DNA of 64,000 nucleotides, from the NCBI GenBank assembly GCA_963668325.1, contig OY764222.1, positions 1,550,001-1,614,000 of the forward strand, in the 5' to 3' direction. This document shows positions 29,046 to 37,775 of the stretch, in pieces (position 1 is the first letter of the stretch; each line of letters opens with the position of its first letter). The translations under genes were made by a program, and so were the position numbers. This stretch comes from MPNP01 sp963668325. GTDB lineage: Bacteria > Pseudomonadota > Alphaproteobacteria > Rhodobacterales > Rhodobacteraceae. The notes below the pieces were generated by a model. The model saw only the letters and a program-made list of their open reading frames with translations, was not told where the DNA came from and did no database searches.

Positions 29046-29071
29046 CTATCCTTTTGAAGGATAGTTTTTTT
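29046..29071 (+). terminator. Rho-independent terminator of the carboxylase operon
   Basis: CTATCCTT (29046-29053) pairs perfectly with AAGGATAG (29057-29064) around a TTG loop, followed by seven T (29065-29071). It lies 143 bases downstream of the gamma-subunit stop codon. The reverse strand lacks a comparable T-tract, so it acts on the plus strand. Confidence 0.85.
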
Positions 29072-29188
29072 GTAAAATTTTTATCATTCCGGTCATTTTT
29101 TGACCAAATTTACCCTTGCAAGACACCATTACACACACCTCGCTCTTAATTTGGACTATCTGGACATAATCCGCCCTATAACGACTCC

Positions 29189-29419
29189 TCAACACTCTCC
29201 AGAATACTTTCCAGTCAACGTAAACCACTTGGCCGCGTTTGCCCGAGTAGGACTTCGCCGTCCTTTGCAATTGGCAAGGGCCATATGTGCGAGTGCTTCA
29301 AGCCTGAGGATATTAGCCTGTAATTCGGGAAGTGTCAGCATTCCCCCGATTGCAGCAATGGGTTTGTGCAAATCACAATTACTGAATGCCGAACGGAATC
29401 TCCGTAGATCTATACTCAT
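29189..29419 (-). pseudogene. Truncated small conserved-looking protein
   Basis: A 76-residue frame beginning MSIDLRRFRSAF with a helical core LPELQANILRLEALAHMALA. The composition looks like real protein rather than a shadow, and a plausible ATG is present, but the frame stops abruptly after GKYSGEC. Reading on in the other frames gives no clear continuation. It may be the head of a decayed gene in the island before aspS, or a short intact protein. No family is claimed. Confidence 0.35.
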
Positions 29420-29659
29420 ATTTTAATCAATCCCCTCTTTTACCAGTTCAAAATGAGGTGTGGTTTGCAGGTGGTTAAAGGAACACAAAAAAACTTTGCT
29501 CAATCCCGTATTCAATAATACCTATAAAAAAATAAGGACTCTTATGGGCCAAAATAGCAATCATTTTTGAATAGCTGATTGTTTTTATTCATAACAAATT
29601 TATTCTCCTTTTTTATTGATTACGCAAGATTACGGGTAGAGTGCCAGATGCTGCATTTC

Positions 29660-30322
29660 TCACAATGTAGAGATACCACTAGACTGTAGCACCAAACTCT
29701 TATCCGGTTCGGTTGCTGACCCACAAGCCAACTCCCTGACCCCAATCCCACATTCGTGGCGACAGCACTCCGGGAAGTCAAACCTATCTATAATTACGTT
29801 ACCATTGCTGGCGAACCCATTCCATAAGCGGTTGGCTTGTCCCGGTTTCCTCCACAACTGCGTCCAGTTGATAGTGGAAACTCTTTGTTTCAGCGGTTTC
29901 AAGTGATTATCGCTTCTTCCGGCACCTCTCCCTTGGTAGCTAACTTCCACAGGGCTACTAGCAACTTTCGAGCCCGAGCTACGATCATTCATCCCGGTTT
30001 CAGCAAACTCATCCCGCCACCAATTTTCTTCCTCAAAAAAGATTTCAGCTATATGCTCGGGATTGACATAGCTTATATCCTGCGCTCCCATGTGGATACT
30101 CCGAAATTCTTCCATGGTCAGATCCCCGTTCGTATAGCGGATAAATCCTCTTGCCCATGCTGCTTGGTCTTCCTCATTTTTGACGATTTCAGCATCGGTC
30201 CAGATTCCCGGTGCTTCTTCTGGATTAAGCGACCTTGTGGCAATGCGGGCCAATTCATCTTCACTAATGTTGTGCGTCACCAGGTATTTGGGTCAAGCCT
30301 TTATCAATTCCTTTTTATTCAT
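29660..30322 (-). pseudogene. Decayed hypothetical protein with an in-frame stop
   Basis: Reading from the ATG at 30322 gives MNKKELIKA, then a TGA at 30295-30293, then PKYLVTHNISEDELARIA and about 90 more convincing residues in the same frame (acidic, Trp-rich, IAEIFFEEENWWRDEF). Beyond about residue 110 the frame stays open but loses protein-like character. A GTG at 30280 could serve as a restart. The in-frame stop and poor C-terminus suggest a pseudogene. The 3' part contains one copy of a 36-nt dispersed repeat (29685-29720). Function unknown. Confidence 0.4.
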
Positions 30323-30536
30323 CGCTAATCTTTCTGAAATTCATGTCATTCTAAAACTTACAGGACCTGCTGTTGCTGACTTTCGGTCTGCATGTGCAAA
30401 TGTCAAAATTTATTTTAAGGTAAGGGATTTTGAGCCAGTAATTATCTCAGGTTCCCAACCCCGTAATTAACCTTTTCGCTTGAATAATCATTCAGGTAAG
30501 ATTACAATTGCTGATATTCTATTTTCAGAGTTTTCA

Positions 30537-30755
30537 ATGTCCTCAATCAATACCTCACACGGTACTCACTTGGATCAGGTTACCAATCATAAGGGATTCG
30601 CCCTGCCTGATGGTAATGGTCGCCGCGGAGCACGGGATAAGATCAAAAGGCCGAACAAAGAAACCCTGGTCGCGATGGCTGAACTTGAAATCGGCAATTG
30701 CACGGATTTCGATTCGATTGAGGATTTGATGGCTGATCTGAATGCGGAGGATTAA
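30537..30755 (+). CDS. Antitoxin of a YafQ-type toxin-antitoxin pair
   Basis: A 72-residue frame overlapping the toxin by 14 bases. Its C-terminus (RPNKETLVAMAELEIGN, then FDSIEDLMADLNAED) matches the toxin-binding end of RelB/DinJ antitoxins. The N-terminal half does not show the expected ribbon-helix-helix DNA-binding domain, so autoregulation may be lost or the 5' part may have been replaced. The ATG at 30537 is assumed; the frame opens earlier at a TTG at 30480. Confidence 0.6.
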   Translation: MSSINTSHGTHLDQVTNHKGFALPDGNGRRGARDKIKRPNKETLVAMAELEIGNCTDFDSIEDLMADLNAED

Positions 30756-31047
30756 GCGGAGTAGCAGATTCAAGAAGGATTTCAAGCGCATCAAGGCTCA
30801 ACCGAGGCACAGTAAGGATATTGATGAGCTGCTGGAAAAGACCCTGAACCTGCTTACCATCAATAAAGCCCTCCCGGAATCTTTCAGGGATCACAAGTTA
30901 ATCGGCCCGTTCAAAGGCAATAGAGAATGTCATCTCAAACTTGATTTGCTCCTCATCTATCTCCAATCTAGTTATTGGGAAGATGACAATGAAGGAACTG
31001 AACTATATCTGATACGAATCGGATCTCATAATGAATTGTTCGATTAG
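30742..31047 (+). CDS. YafQ-family type II toxin, mRNA interferase
   Basis: A 101-residue RelE-superfamily protein. Family marks are the basic N-terminus RRIKRSSRFKKDFKRIK, DHKLIGPFKGNRECHLK and the end YLIRIGSHNELFD, whose penultimate His-containing segment matches the YafQ catalytic region. YafQ toxins cleave mRNA on the ribosome and are held by the upstream antitoxin. The ATG at 30742 overlaps the antitoxin end, as usual for such pairs. All motif regions are intact, so it may still be active in an otherwise decayed island. Confidence 0.82.
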   Translation: MRRIKRSSRFKKDFKRIKAQPRHSKDIDELLEKTLNLLTINKALPESFRDHKLIGPFKGNRECHLKLDLLLIYLQSSYWEDDNEGTELYLIRIGSHNELFD

Positions 31048-31208
31048 GTCACGCCCTACAAGGTGGGCGATTGCCTGAAACTACCCGTGGCGTGAATGAA
31101 GTTTATCATGTTGGGGTTAATCTAGACCGTAGCTTGGAAGCAAAAATTGATCCACAGATGAATCTTGTTACGCAGATACTCCATACCCTGGTTGCCTCCG
31201 ATGAATAG
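31035..31208 (+). pseudogene. Fragment of an unknown protein after the toxin
   Basis: An open frame without a usable start overlaps the end of the toxin gene and ends TLVASDE followed by TAG at 31206-31208. It contains a protein-like stretch RGVNEVYHVGVNLDRSLEA. The stop overlaps the ATG of the next broken gene (ATGAATAG), as expected for a former operon. It is probably the tail of a gene whose head is lost. No family is recognised. Confidence 0.3.
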
Positions 31209-31521
31209 GTGGAGCCGCTGGTATCCGTTTCCTGACCCGGGATCAGGGGGTTACTTGTTTGCGCCTTTCGGTCCAGGTGTATATGAGTTGCGAAATCAAT
31301 CTTCCGGTAAATTGGTCTATTGCGGCCAATAAAAAAGCGTGACCATGAGGATGACTTCGCTCTTGCCCAATAGATCAGGAAGCCGGGCCAATATTTCGTT
31401 GCAACACTTCGTGCACAACAATCTTACAGATATTGAATATCGCACCAAAGCGTGCGCTGACAAAGAGGCTGCAACAAAGGAGGAGAAGAAAATGCACGGA
31501 AATTACGAATATATCTATTAA
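31201..31521 (+). pseudogene. GIY-YIG-like small protein interrupted by an in-frame stop
   Basis: From the ATG at 31201 the frame reads SRWYPFPDPGSGGYLFAPFG, then GVYELRNQSSGKLVYCGQ, then a TAA at 31330-31332. It resumes in the same frame as KSVTMRMTSLLPNRSG, then TDIEYRTKACADKEAA and HGNYEYIY to the true stop at 31521. The GVYELR...LVY.G pattern resembles the start of a GIY-YIG nuclease-like fold. One nonsense change therefore breaks an otherwise coherent 106-codon gene. A GTG restart at 31339 could make only the C-terminal part. Confidence 0.5.
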
Positions 31522-32042
31522 GCATCAATCAAGTACAACCACCACCTATCTGCATCAGCTGATGCTTTCCTACCTGACGGCTGAACAGCGCGCCAGTGAT
31601 ATGTCCGGGTTATAATGGCAGGGTGATAGCTGTTATGGCCATGTGGTCCAAAGAGCCGACACGAGACTCAGTATTGTGCCATGAAGGTCTATGGCGATCC
31701 TGAATGCTGACAGCTTGTCGATTCTTGATACGCCGAATTACCTGTGATAATGGGGAGATAGGCATAAAATGTTAACCAATACGACTTATGATTCAGGCTC
31801 TAAGACGGAAGAAATTTATACTCTGTTATTGAAAACCAGCAAATTACCATAAATTGATTACTCCATATAAAGATTAGGAAGGTAACACCGGGAAACAACC
31901 TGATGTTGCCCTTATTGGAAATACGGTTGGTTCTCCATTTTGTTTGATAAATCCCTCGGTCAGAACTTACTTAATTGGTTCTGGGTTGAGAACATGACCT
32001 AGAAATACAAATTGGAACAACTGAAGTTTTCACGAGGATTGG
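31522..32042 (+). other. Intergenic decayed sequence before aspS
   Basis: About 520 bases with no open frame of quality on either strand. Short protein-like snatches occur (for example LTAEQRASDM in one frame near 31580) but are broken by stops, consistent with decay of further island genes. The aspS promoter must lie in the last part; no clear -35/-10 pair or riboswitch fold was recognised. Confidence 0.4.
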
Positions 32043-33818
32043 ATGCATAAATATCGTACGCATACATGTGCCGAATTAAACAGTAACCATAAAATGGAAA
32101 AGGTCCGTCTTTCTGGATGGGTTCACCGAATTAGGGATCATGGTGGAGTGCTGTTTATTGATTTGCGTGACCACTATGGAATAACACAGGTATTGGCTGA
32201 CCCGGACAGTGAAGTCTTTTCTCAAGTGGAACAATTAAAAGCAGAATTTGTCATTTGCATAGAAGGAGAAGTCAGGCTCAGAGAACCCGAACTCGTAAAC
32301 GATAAAATTTCAACCGGTGAGATAGAGGTTTTCATTAGGAAACTGGAAATACTCGGGGCAGCAGAGGAGCTTCCGCTACCGGTTTTCGGCGAGCCTGAAT
32401 ATCCTGAGGAAACGCGCCTGAAATATCGCTTTATTGATTTAAGACGCCAGCAGTTGCACGACCGTATAGTGCTCCGTTCCAAGGTTATTTCCTGGATCCG
32501 CAACAGGATGGAAGGGCAGGGGTTTATGGATTTCCAAACCCCAATTCTTACCGCCTCTTCACCCGAAGGGGCCAGAGATTTTCTAGTACCATCACGTCTT
32601 CATCCGGGTAATTTCTATGCCCTCCCACAAGCTCCCCAGCAGTTCAAACAATTGATCATGATTGCCGGTTTTGATCGGTATTATCAAATCTCACCCTGTT
32701 TTCGTGATGAAGACCCCAGAGCCGATCGATCGCCGGGTGAATTTTATCAACTTGATGTTGAAATGAGTTTTGCCACCCAGGAGGATGTGTTTAAGGAAAT
32801 TGAACCTGTTATGAGAGGAGTGTTTGAGGAGTTTGGCGGAGGCAAGCCCGTAACCAAAGAATTTCCGCAACTTACCTACAAGGAAGCAATGCTTTCCTAC
32901 GGGACAGACAAACCGGATTTAAGAAACCCCATTAAAATGCAGATTGTAAGTGAGCATTTTGAAGGATCCGGGTTTCGAATTTTTGCCAATTTATTAAAGG
33001 TCAAGGGCAATGAAATCAGAGCTATACCAGCTCCAGGAGGGGGTAGTCGAAGATTCTGTGATCGCATGAATTCTTTTGCCCAAAGCCAGGGATTACCGGG
33101 AATGGGATATATCTTTTGGCGGGTTGAAGAAGGTAGCGTTGTTGGGGCAGGGCCATTGGCTAATAATATTGGCCCCGAAAGAACAGAGAATATCAGGCTA
33201 CAGCTTGGGCTTGATGCTGGTGATTCAGCATTTTTTCTTGGTGGAAAGCCTTCTAGCTTTGTAAATGTTGCTTCCAGGGCCAGGGATGTCATTGCAAATG
33301 AATTGAACCTGATTGATACAGACAGATTTGAACTTTGCTGGATTAAGGATTTTCCTCTTTTTGAAAGAGATGAAGAGACCGGCGAACTTGATTTTTCTCA
33401 CAATCCTTTTTCCATGCCACAAGGAGAATTGGAATCCTTGCTATCCAAAGATCCGCTGGATGTTCTGGGGTATCAATATGATATTGTATGCAATGGCGTA
33501 GAGTTATCCTCCGGAGCAGTTCGAAATCATAAGTTGGCAATACTCTACAAGGTTTTTGAAATCGTAGGGTACGATAAAGATTTTGTTGACACCAATTTTA
33601 GTGGAATGGTTAATGCCTTTAGATATGGTGCTCCACCCCATGCCGGGATTGCACCGGGGATTGACCGAATCATTATGTTGTTGACCAATCAGGAAAATAT
33701 CCGCGAAGTCATTTTGTTTCCACTAAATCAAAGAGCAGAAGATCTAATGCTGGGGGCACCATCAGCACCAACAAACGAAGCGTTAAGGGATCTTGGATTG
33801 AGGATTGTAAAAAAGTAA
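32043..33818 (+). CDS. aspS: Aspartate--tRNA ligase
   Basis: A 591-residue class II aminoacyl-tRNA synthetase of the bacterial type. The order is an anticodon-binding OB fold (SGWVHRIRDHGGVLFIDLRDHYG, shown as two adjoining motifs), motif 2 with YQISPCFRDEDPRADRSPGE near 220, the bacterial GAD insertion around 290-420, and motif 3 near 535 (GAPPHAGIAPGIDRIIMLL region). The ATG at 32043 gives the usual length. It attaches aspartate to its tRNA; whether it also charges tRNA-Asn cannot be told here. Confidence 0.97.
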   Translation: MHKYRTHTCAELNSNHKMEKVRLSGWVHRIRDHGGVLFIDLRDHYGITQVLADPDSEVFSQVEQLKAEFVICIEGEVRLREPELVNDKISTGEIEVFIRKLEILGAAEELPLPVFGEPEYPEETRLKYRFIDLRRQQLHDRIVLRSKVISWIRNRMEGQGFMDFQTPILTASSPEGARDFLVPSRLHPGNFYALPQAPQQFKQLIMIAGFDRYYQISPCFRDEDPRADRSPGEFYQLDVEMSFATQEDVFKEIEPVMRGVFEEFGGGKPVTKEFPQLTYKEAMLSYGTDKPDLRNPIKMQIVSEHFEGSGFRIFANLLKVKGNEIRAIPAPGGGSRRFCDRMNSFAQSQGLPGMGYIFWRVEEGSVVGAGPLANNIGPERTENIRLQLGLDAGDSAFFLGGKPSSFVNVASRARDVIANELNLIDTDRFELCWIKDFPLFERDEETGELDFSHNPFSMPQGELESLLSKDPLDVLGYQYDIVCNGVELSSGAVRNHKLAILYKVFEIVGYDKDFVDTNFSGMVNAFRYGAPPHAGIAPGIDRIIMLLTNQENIREVILFPLNQRAEDLMLGAPSAPTNEALRDLGLRIVKK

Positions 33819-34074
33819 GTCGCTTGGACTTTTCAAAACTCTTAACGAAAGATATTAGTCGCAAGTGAACTGTATTTTTCAATCTTGTAATAATTTTCTT
33901 AGGCAATTTTCACATTAATGTCTTTTCAAAGGGACTTTTATTTGGAAAAAGTGGATATTGAGGGAAGAAAATTCCTGGATTAGATTGCTGATAGGAAAGG
34001 TGATACTAACCCAAGTTTTATTGATCCAAATGCCTTCCAGGATTTGAATTCCTACAACTTATAAAGGATTACTT

Positions 34075-34986
34075 GTGGATATTGGTTCCGGTCAGAGAAT
34101 TCCTGAACTATGTGCTCTTTTTGTTGCATTAATTTGGGGGTTGGGGTGGATACCCGTTCGCTATCTGAACCAGATTGGGTATGAAGGAATATGGGGTGGA
34201 AATGCTTTAAATATAGCAACTGCCATAGCCCTGTTGGTTTATGTTGGTCTCGTTTCAGGGTTCACAAAAACATCCTTAAAAAGTTCTGTTGGTGCTTTCA
34301 TAGTTGGGTTTGGGGCTGCGTCCTTTTTTATCGCGGTTTCCTTCACAGATGTAGCTAATACAGTTCTATTATTTTATCTGTCTCCAGCTTGGAGTACCAT
34401 TATTGAGTGCCTGTTCCTGGGGCGTAAATGGCGATGGCCCAGTCTAGTGGCAATCGGCTCATCACTATTTGGTATTATTCTGGTTTTCAATGGGTTCCCC
34501 TCCTTTGATTCCATAAATTTTGGAGATGTGTTGGCCCTTGTTTCCGGTCTTTGTTGGTCAATTGGAATAGCTTTTTTGTTCACTACCCCCACCAAGGGTA
34601 GGGAGTTTCCACAACTGGCATTGATTGCCATGGTAGGGTCAATGCTAATTGGTTTAATTATAGCCGTGGTGGGGGGACCAGAGTTGGGAAAATTTCCCGA
34701 TCTGGATACATTGATTGCCCATGGTTATGTGCCCTTACTGATCGGGGCTTTATATTATGCACCCCTAATTGCCTTATCCCTTTGGACTTCTTCCCTGATT
34801 GCCCCAGCATTAATGTGCTTTCTACTTTCAATGGAAATTTTGTCCGGCATAGGGTCAAGTTTTCTCTTGTTGGATGAGCCCTTTGGTCTGAACAAGTTTG
34901 TAGGGACAATTTTCATTATTTTAGGAGCTATAGTTGAATTTCTGATTCCAAACAGAATTACCAAAAAGGAAATGCTGAAGGAATAA
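34075..34986 (+). CDS. DMT-superfamily (EamA) transporter
   Basis: A 303-residue membrane protein with about ten hydrophobic helices in two EamA repeats; examples are LCALFVALIWGLGWIPVRYL at the start and FVGTIFIILGAIVEFLIP at the end. These proteins usually export metabolites or amino acids. The start is GTG at 34075 with AAAGGA eight bases before it. It lies just before the first Rieske oxygenase gene and could move its substrate or product (inference). Confidence 0.82.
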   Translation: MDIGSGQRIPELCALFVALIWGLGWIPVRYLNQIGYEGIWGGNALNIATAIALLVYVGLVSGFTKTSLKSSVGAFIVGFGAASFFIAVSFTDVANTVLLFYLSPAWSTIIECLFLGRKWRWPSLVAIGSSLFGIILVFNGFPSFDSINFGDVLALVSGLCWSIGIAFLFTTPTKGREFPQLALIAMVGSMLIGLIIAVVGGPELGKFPDLDTLIAHGYVPLLIGALYYAPLIALSLWTSSLIAPALMCFLLSMEILSGIGSSFLLLDEPFGLNKFVGTIFIILGAIVEFLIPNRITKKEMLKE

Positions 34987-35104
34987 TCCCCCTCTCCTGC
35001 ATATTCCCCTGTATCAAAGGAAATCAGATCATTTATAGGATGTATTTTGTGGATATTTTGGTGTATAGGAAAATGTATTTACCGAACCTTATGTGGATAA
35101 AATA

Positions 35105-36253
35105 ATGTCGGAGTTATTAAAGGATAACAATCTTTCCAAGTTTTATGGTGGATGGGCACGAGCACCAGAAGAGTCGCTTTCTCTACGGGCAGAAACCTAT
35201 TGCCAACCAGAGATATTGGAAATTGAAAAAAGAGCAATTTTTGCCCAAACATGGCAATGGGTTTGCCATGCTGAGAAGTTAGCAAAACCTGGTTCTTATG
35301 TAACAACTAAAATTCGGGACTACCCAATCCTGATTTGCCGGGATCTAAATGGGGAGCTCAGGGCATTCTATAATGTATGCAAACATAGGGGACATGAACT
35401 GTTGAAGGGCGAGGGTTTGACGAAAAGAGTGGTGTGTCCCTATCATGCCTGGACCTATACCTTGGAGGGACAACTTGTTCGAGCACCTCATACCGATGGT
35501 TTGAAGAATTTCCTGGTGAAGGATATTTGCCTTGATTCTGTTCAGGTTGAGGAATTTTGCAGCTTTGTTTTCGTTAATCTTGATCCTAATGCAACTTCCC
35601 TGTCCGAACAATCAGGCTCACTTGGAGAGGAAATCAACTTTTGGGCTCCTGATTTGGCCAATCTGACCTTTTCCCATCGGCTTACCTATAATATTAAATC
35701 GAATTGGAAGAATGTTGTGGATAACTTTCTTGAGTGCTACCATTGTCCGGTTGCGCACAAGGATTTTTGTACCTTGGTAGATATGGATACCTATAGGGTA
35801 ACCACCCACGGAATTTGGTCGAGCCATATGGCAGAGGCAGGTAAATCGGCAAATTCTGCCTATTCGGTCTCGGAGGCGACTGTTAAGGACCATGCCGTAT
35901 GGTGGTTATGGCCGAATACCTGTTTAATGAGATATCCTGGCAGGGGTAACTTTATCGTTATGCATATCATACCTCTTGATGTTGATAATACGTATGAAAC
36001 CTATGATTTCTTTTTTGAAACCGCCGACCCCACGGAATCAGAGCTCGAAGCAATCAATTATATTGATGAAGTCCTACAGGTAGAAGATATTGCCTTGGTG
36101 GAAAGTGTCCAGCGAGGAATGTCCACACCCGCGTTCACTCAAGGTAGAATTGTTCATGACCCTGGGGGATCAGGTAAATCTGAACATGCTGTTCATCACT
36201 TTCACGGTCTGATTCTAGATTCCTATAGAAAATGGGAATCCAATGGGAGATAG
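35105..36253 (+). CDS. Rieske non-heme iron oxygenase, alpha subunit (first of three)
   Basis: A 382-residue ring-hydroxylating/demethylating oxygenase alpha subunit, counting from the ATG at 35105; a GTG four codons upstream is an alternative. The Rieske [2Fe-2S] ligands are C92-x-H94 (CKHRG) and C111-x2-H114 (CPYHAW). The mononuclear iron His residues are H213 and H218 in ECYHCPVAH, with Asp 206 as the likely bridging residue. The CYHCPVAH context resembles quaternary-ammonium demethylases, but the substrate is unproven. No reductase gene is adjacent. It overlaps the SDR gene by 11 bases. Confidence 0.88.
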   Translation: MSELLKDNNLSKFYGGWARAPEESLSLRAETYCQPEILEIEKRAIFAQTWQWVCHAEKLAKPGSYVTTKIRDYPILICRDLNGELRAFYNVCKHRGHELLKGEGLTKRVVCPYHAWTYTLEGQLVRAPHTDGLKNFLVKDICLDSVQVEEFCSFVFVNLDPNATSLSEQSGSLGEEINFWAPDLANLTFSHRLTYNIKSNWKNVVDNFLECYHCPVAHKDFCTLVDMDTYRVTTHGIWSSHMAEAGKSANSAYSVSEATVKDHAVWWLWPNTCLMRYPGRGNFIVMHIIPLDVDNTYETYDFFFETADPTESELEAINYIDEVLQVEDIALVESVQRGMSTPAFTQGRIVHDPGGSGKSEHAVHHFHGLILDSYRKWESNGR

Positions 36254-36995
36254 ACTTGCTAGAAAAAAAGCCATAGTCACTGGTGGAGCCGGTGGAATTG
36301 GTACGGCTATTTGTCGAAGGTTCGAGGAGGAAGGGGCTGAAGTAATATCCTTGGATATTGCCCTTGGCAATCAAGGGAACTGGGCAGGACTTCAGGTGGA
36401 TATAACCAATCAGAATGATCTTCAGGCTATTTTTGCTAAAATTAGTGATCAATGGGACCGGGTAGATGTTGTGGTTAATGCCGCAGGTATTGAAATTGAA
36501 AAGACCATTGAGGAAACCTCGCTTGAAGAATGGAACAGAATATTTGCAATAAATGTAACCGGTACTTTCCTTGTATCAAAATTTAGCCTTCCTCTCCTTA
36601 GACAATCTGGGAAAGGGAACATTATCAATTTTGGTTCTTATGATGGATTTATTGCCGATCCCAAACTTGCAGCCTATTGTGCTACCAAAGGTGCCGTTCA
36701 TGCTTTGACCAAGGCCATGGCATGTGATCACGGTCCTGAAGGGATCAGGGTTAACGCCATTTGCCCCGGCTTTGTTGATACCCCGATGTTGGAAAGTTTT
36801 GTTGGAGAAAATGGCAATATCCAGGATTTAAAAAAACATATAGAAAAATTGCATCCGACAGGCACCATGGGTCAACCTGAGGATATTGCAGGTTTGGTTG
36901 TCTGGTTGGCTTCTGATGAAGCCAGATATGCCTCGGGGCAGTTATGGATTATGGATGGTGGACTCACGGCTCAGGTTCAACAAATGAATTTGTAG
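36243..36995 (+). CDS. SDR-family oxidoreductase paired with the Rieske oxygenase
   Basis: A 250-residue classical short-chain dehydrogenase. TGGAGGIG is at about residues 12-19, NAAGIE near 79, the catalytic Ser in NFGSYDG and YCATK near 140-144, and PGFVDTPML after that. The start lies inside the end of the oxygenase gene, so the two are co-translated and probably act on successive intermediates (inference). Confidence 0.87.
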   Translation: MGDRLARKKAIVTGGAGGIGTAICRRFEEEGAEVISLDIALGNQGNWAGLQVDITNQNDLQAIFAKISDQWDRVDVVVNAAGIEIEKTIEETSLEEWNRIFAINVTGTFLVSKFSLPLLRQSGKGNIINFGSYDGFIADPKLAAYCATKGAVHALTKAMACDHGPEGIRVNAICPGFVDTPMLESFVGENGNIQDLKKHIEKLHPTGTMGQPEDIAGLVVWLASDEARYASGQLWIMDGGLTAQVQQMNL

Positions 36996-37074
36996 CTATT
37001 CCATTACCTTGCTTTGCATTAATCCTGAAAATTAGTAACTTTTAGACTTTAAGATTTACACTATTTAGGTAGCC

Positions 37075-37653
37075 ATGACCAATCACAGCAACCAACCATT
37101 GGACTTTCTACTGGCCAGGAGATCACGCCCTTTTTTAATGCTAAGGGAACCGGTTCCATCAAAAGAAGAATTACATACTATTTTGACGGCAGCAGCCAGA
37201 AGCCCTGACCATGGTAAATTGGAACCTTGGCGATTTATTGTTCTGGAAAAACCAGCCATGCCAAGATTGGCAAAAATCCTTCGGGAGAGGGGAGAGGTTC
37301 TTGGGAAAGCTCCTTCCTTGCTAAATAAGGCTTGTGAGGTGTTCTCCGTGGCAAATTTAATAGTCACAGTGGTTTCGAAACCAAATAAAGAAGCAAAGAT
37401 CCCCTTGATTGAACAAACACTTTCAGCGGGTGCTGTTTGCCTATCCTTGTTGAATGCTGCCCTAGCTGCAGGGTGGGGAGCGAATTGGTTAACTGGATTT
37501 GGAGCCCATGATGAAGAATTCAGAACCAAAGCTTTGGGATTGTCCCCGGATGAGTTTGTTGCTGGATTTATACATTTAGGAACTTCAGCTTCCATACCCC
37601 CTGACCGGCCAAGACCAGATGTTGATATGATTACTACTTGGGTAAATAAATGA
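37075..37653 (+). CDS. Nitroreductase-family protein (YdjA-like)
   Basis: A 192-residue flavoprotein with the FMN-binding RRSRPFLMLREPVPSKEEL near the start and AARSPDHGKLEPWRF near 40-55. The pattern DHGKLEPWRF is typical of the compact YdjA-type nitroreductases. It would reduce nitro, quinone or similar groups with NAD(P)H. It follows the SDR gene after 79 bases and may belong to the same transcript. Confidence 0.82.
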   Translation: MTNHSNQPLDFLLARRSRPFLMLREPVPSKEELHTILTAAARSPDHGKLEPWRFIVLEKPAMPRLAKILRERGEVLGKAPSLLNKACEVFSVANLIVTVVSKPNKEAKIPLIEQTLSAGAVCLSLLNAALAAGWGANWLTGFGAHDEEFRTKALGLSPDEFVAGFIHLGTSASIPPDRPRPDVDMITTWVNK

Positions 37654-37775
37654 AGGCATCCAAAACCTTTTGTAGCAAATGTTTGGGAAATCTAGTGGGT
37701 CAATAAAGTAATCATTTTTTATTACACCTGAATTTATATTCGTAATGCTTTTTCTCCTTATTTATCAATAAATCT

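Noticed and set aside
29046..29270. Open frame of 74 codons on the minus strand
   Set aside because: It runs through the terminator hairpin and has no protein-like character.
30293..30295. TGA read as tryptophan
   Set aside because: Several intact genes here end with TGA at the expected place (for example glpP and proC), so the code is standard and the codon is a true stop.
29837..30328. 163-codon plus-strand frame in the decayed island
   Set aside because: It is the mirror of the more protein-like minus-strand frame, is rich in Ser, Phe and Pro runs typical of shadows, and lacks a ribosome-binding site.
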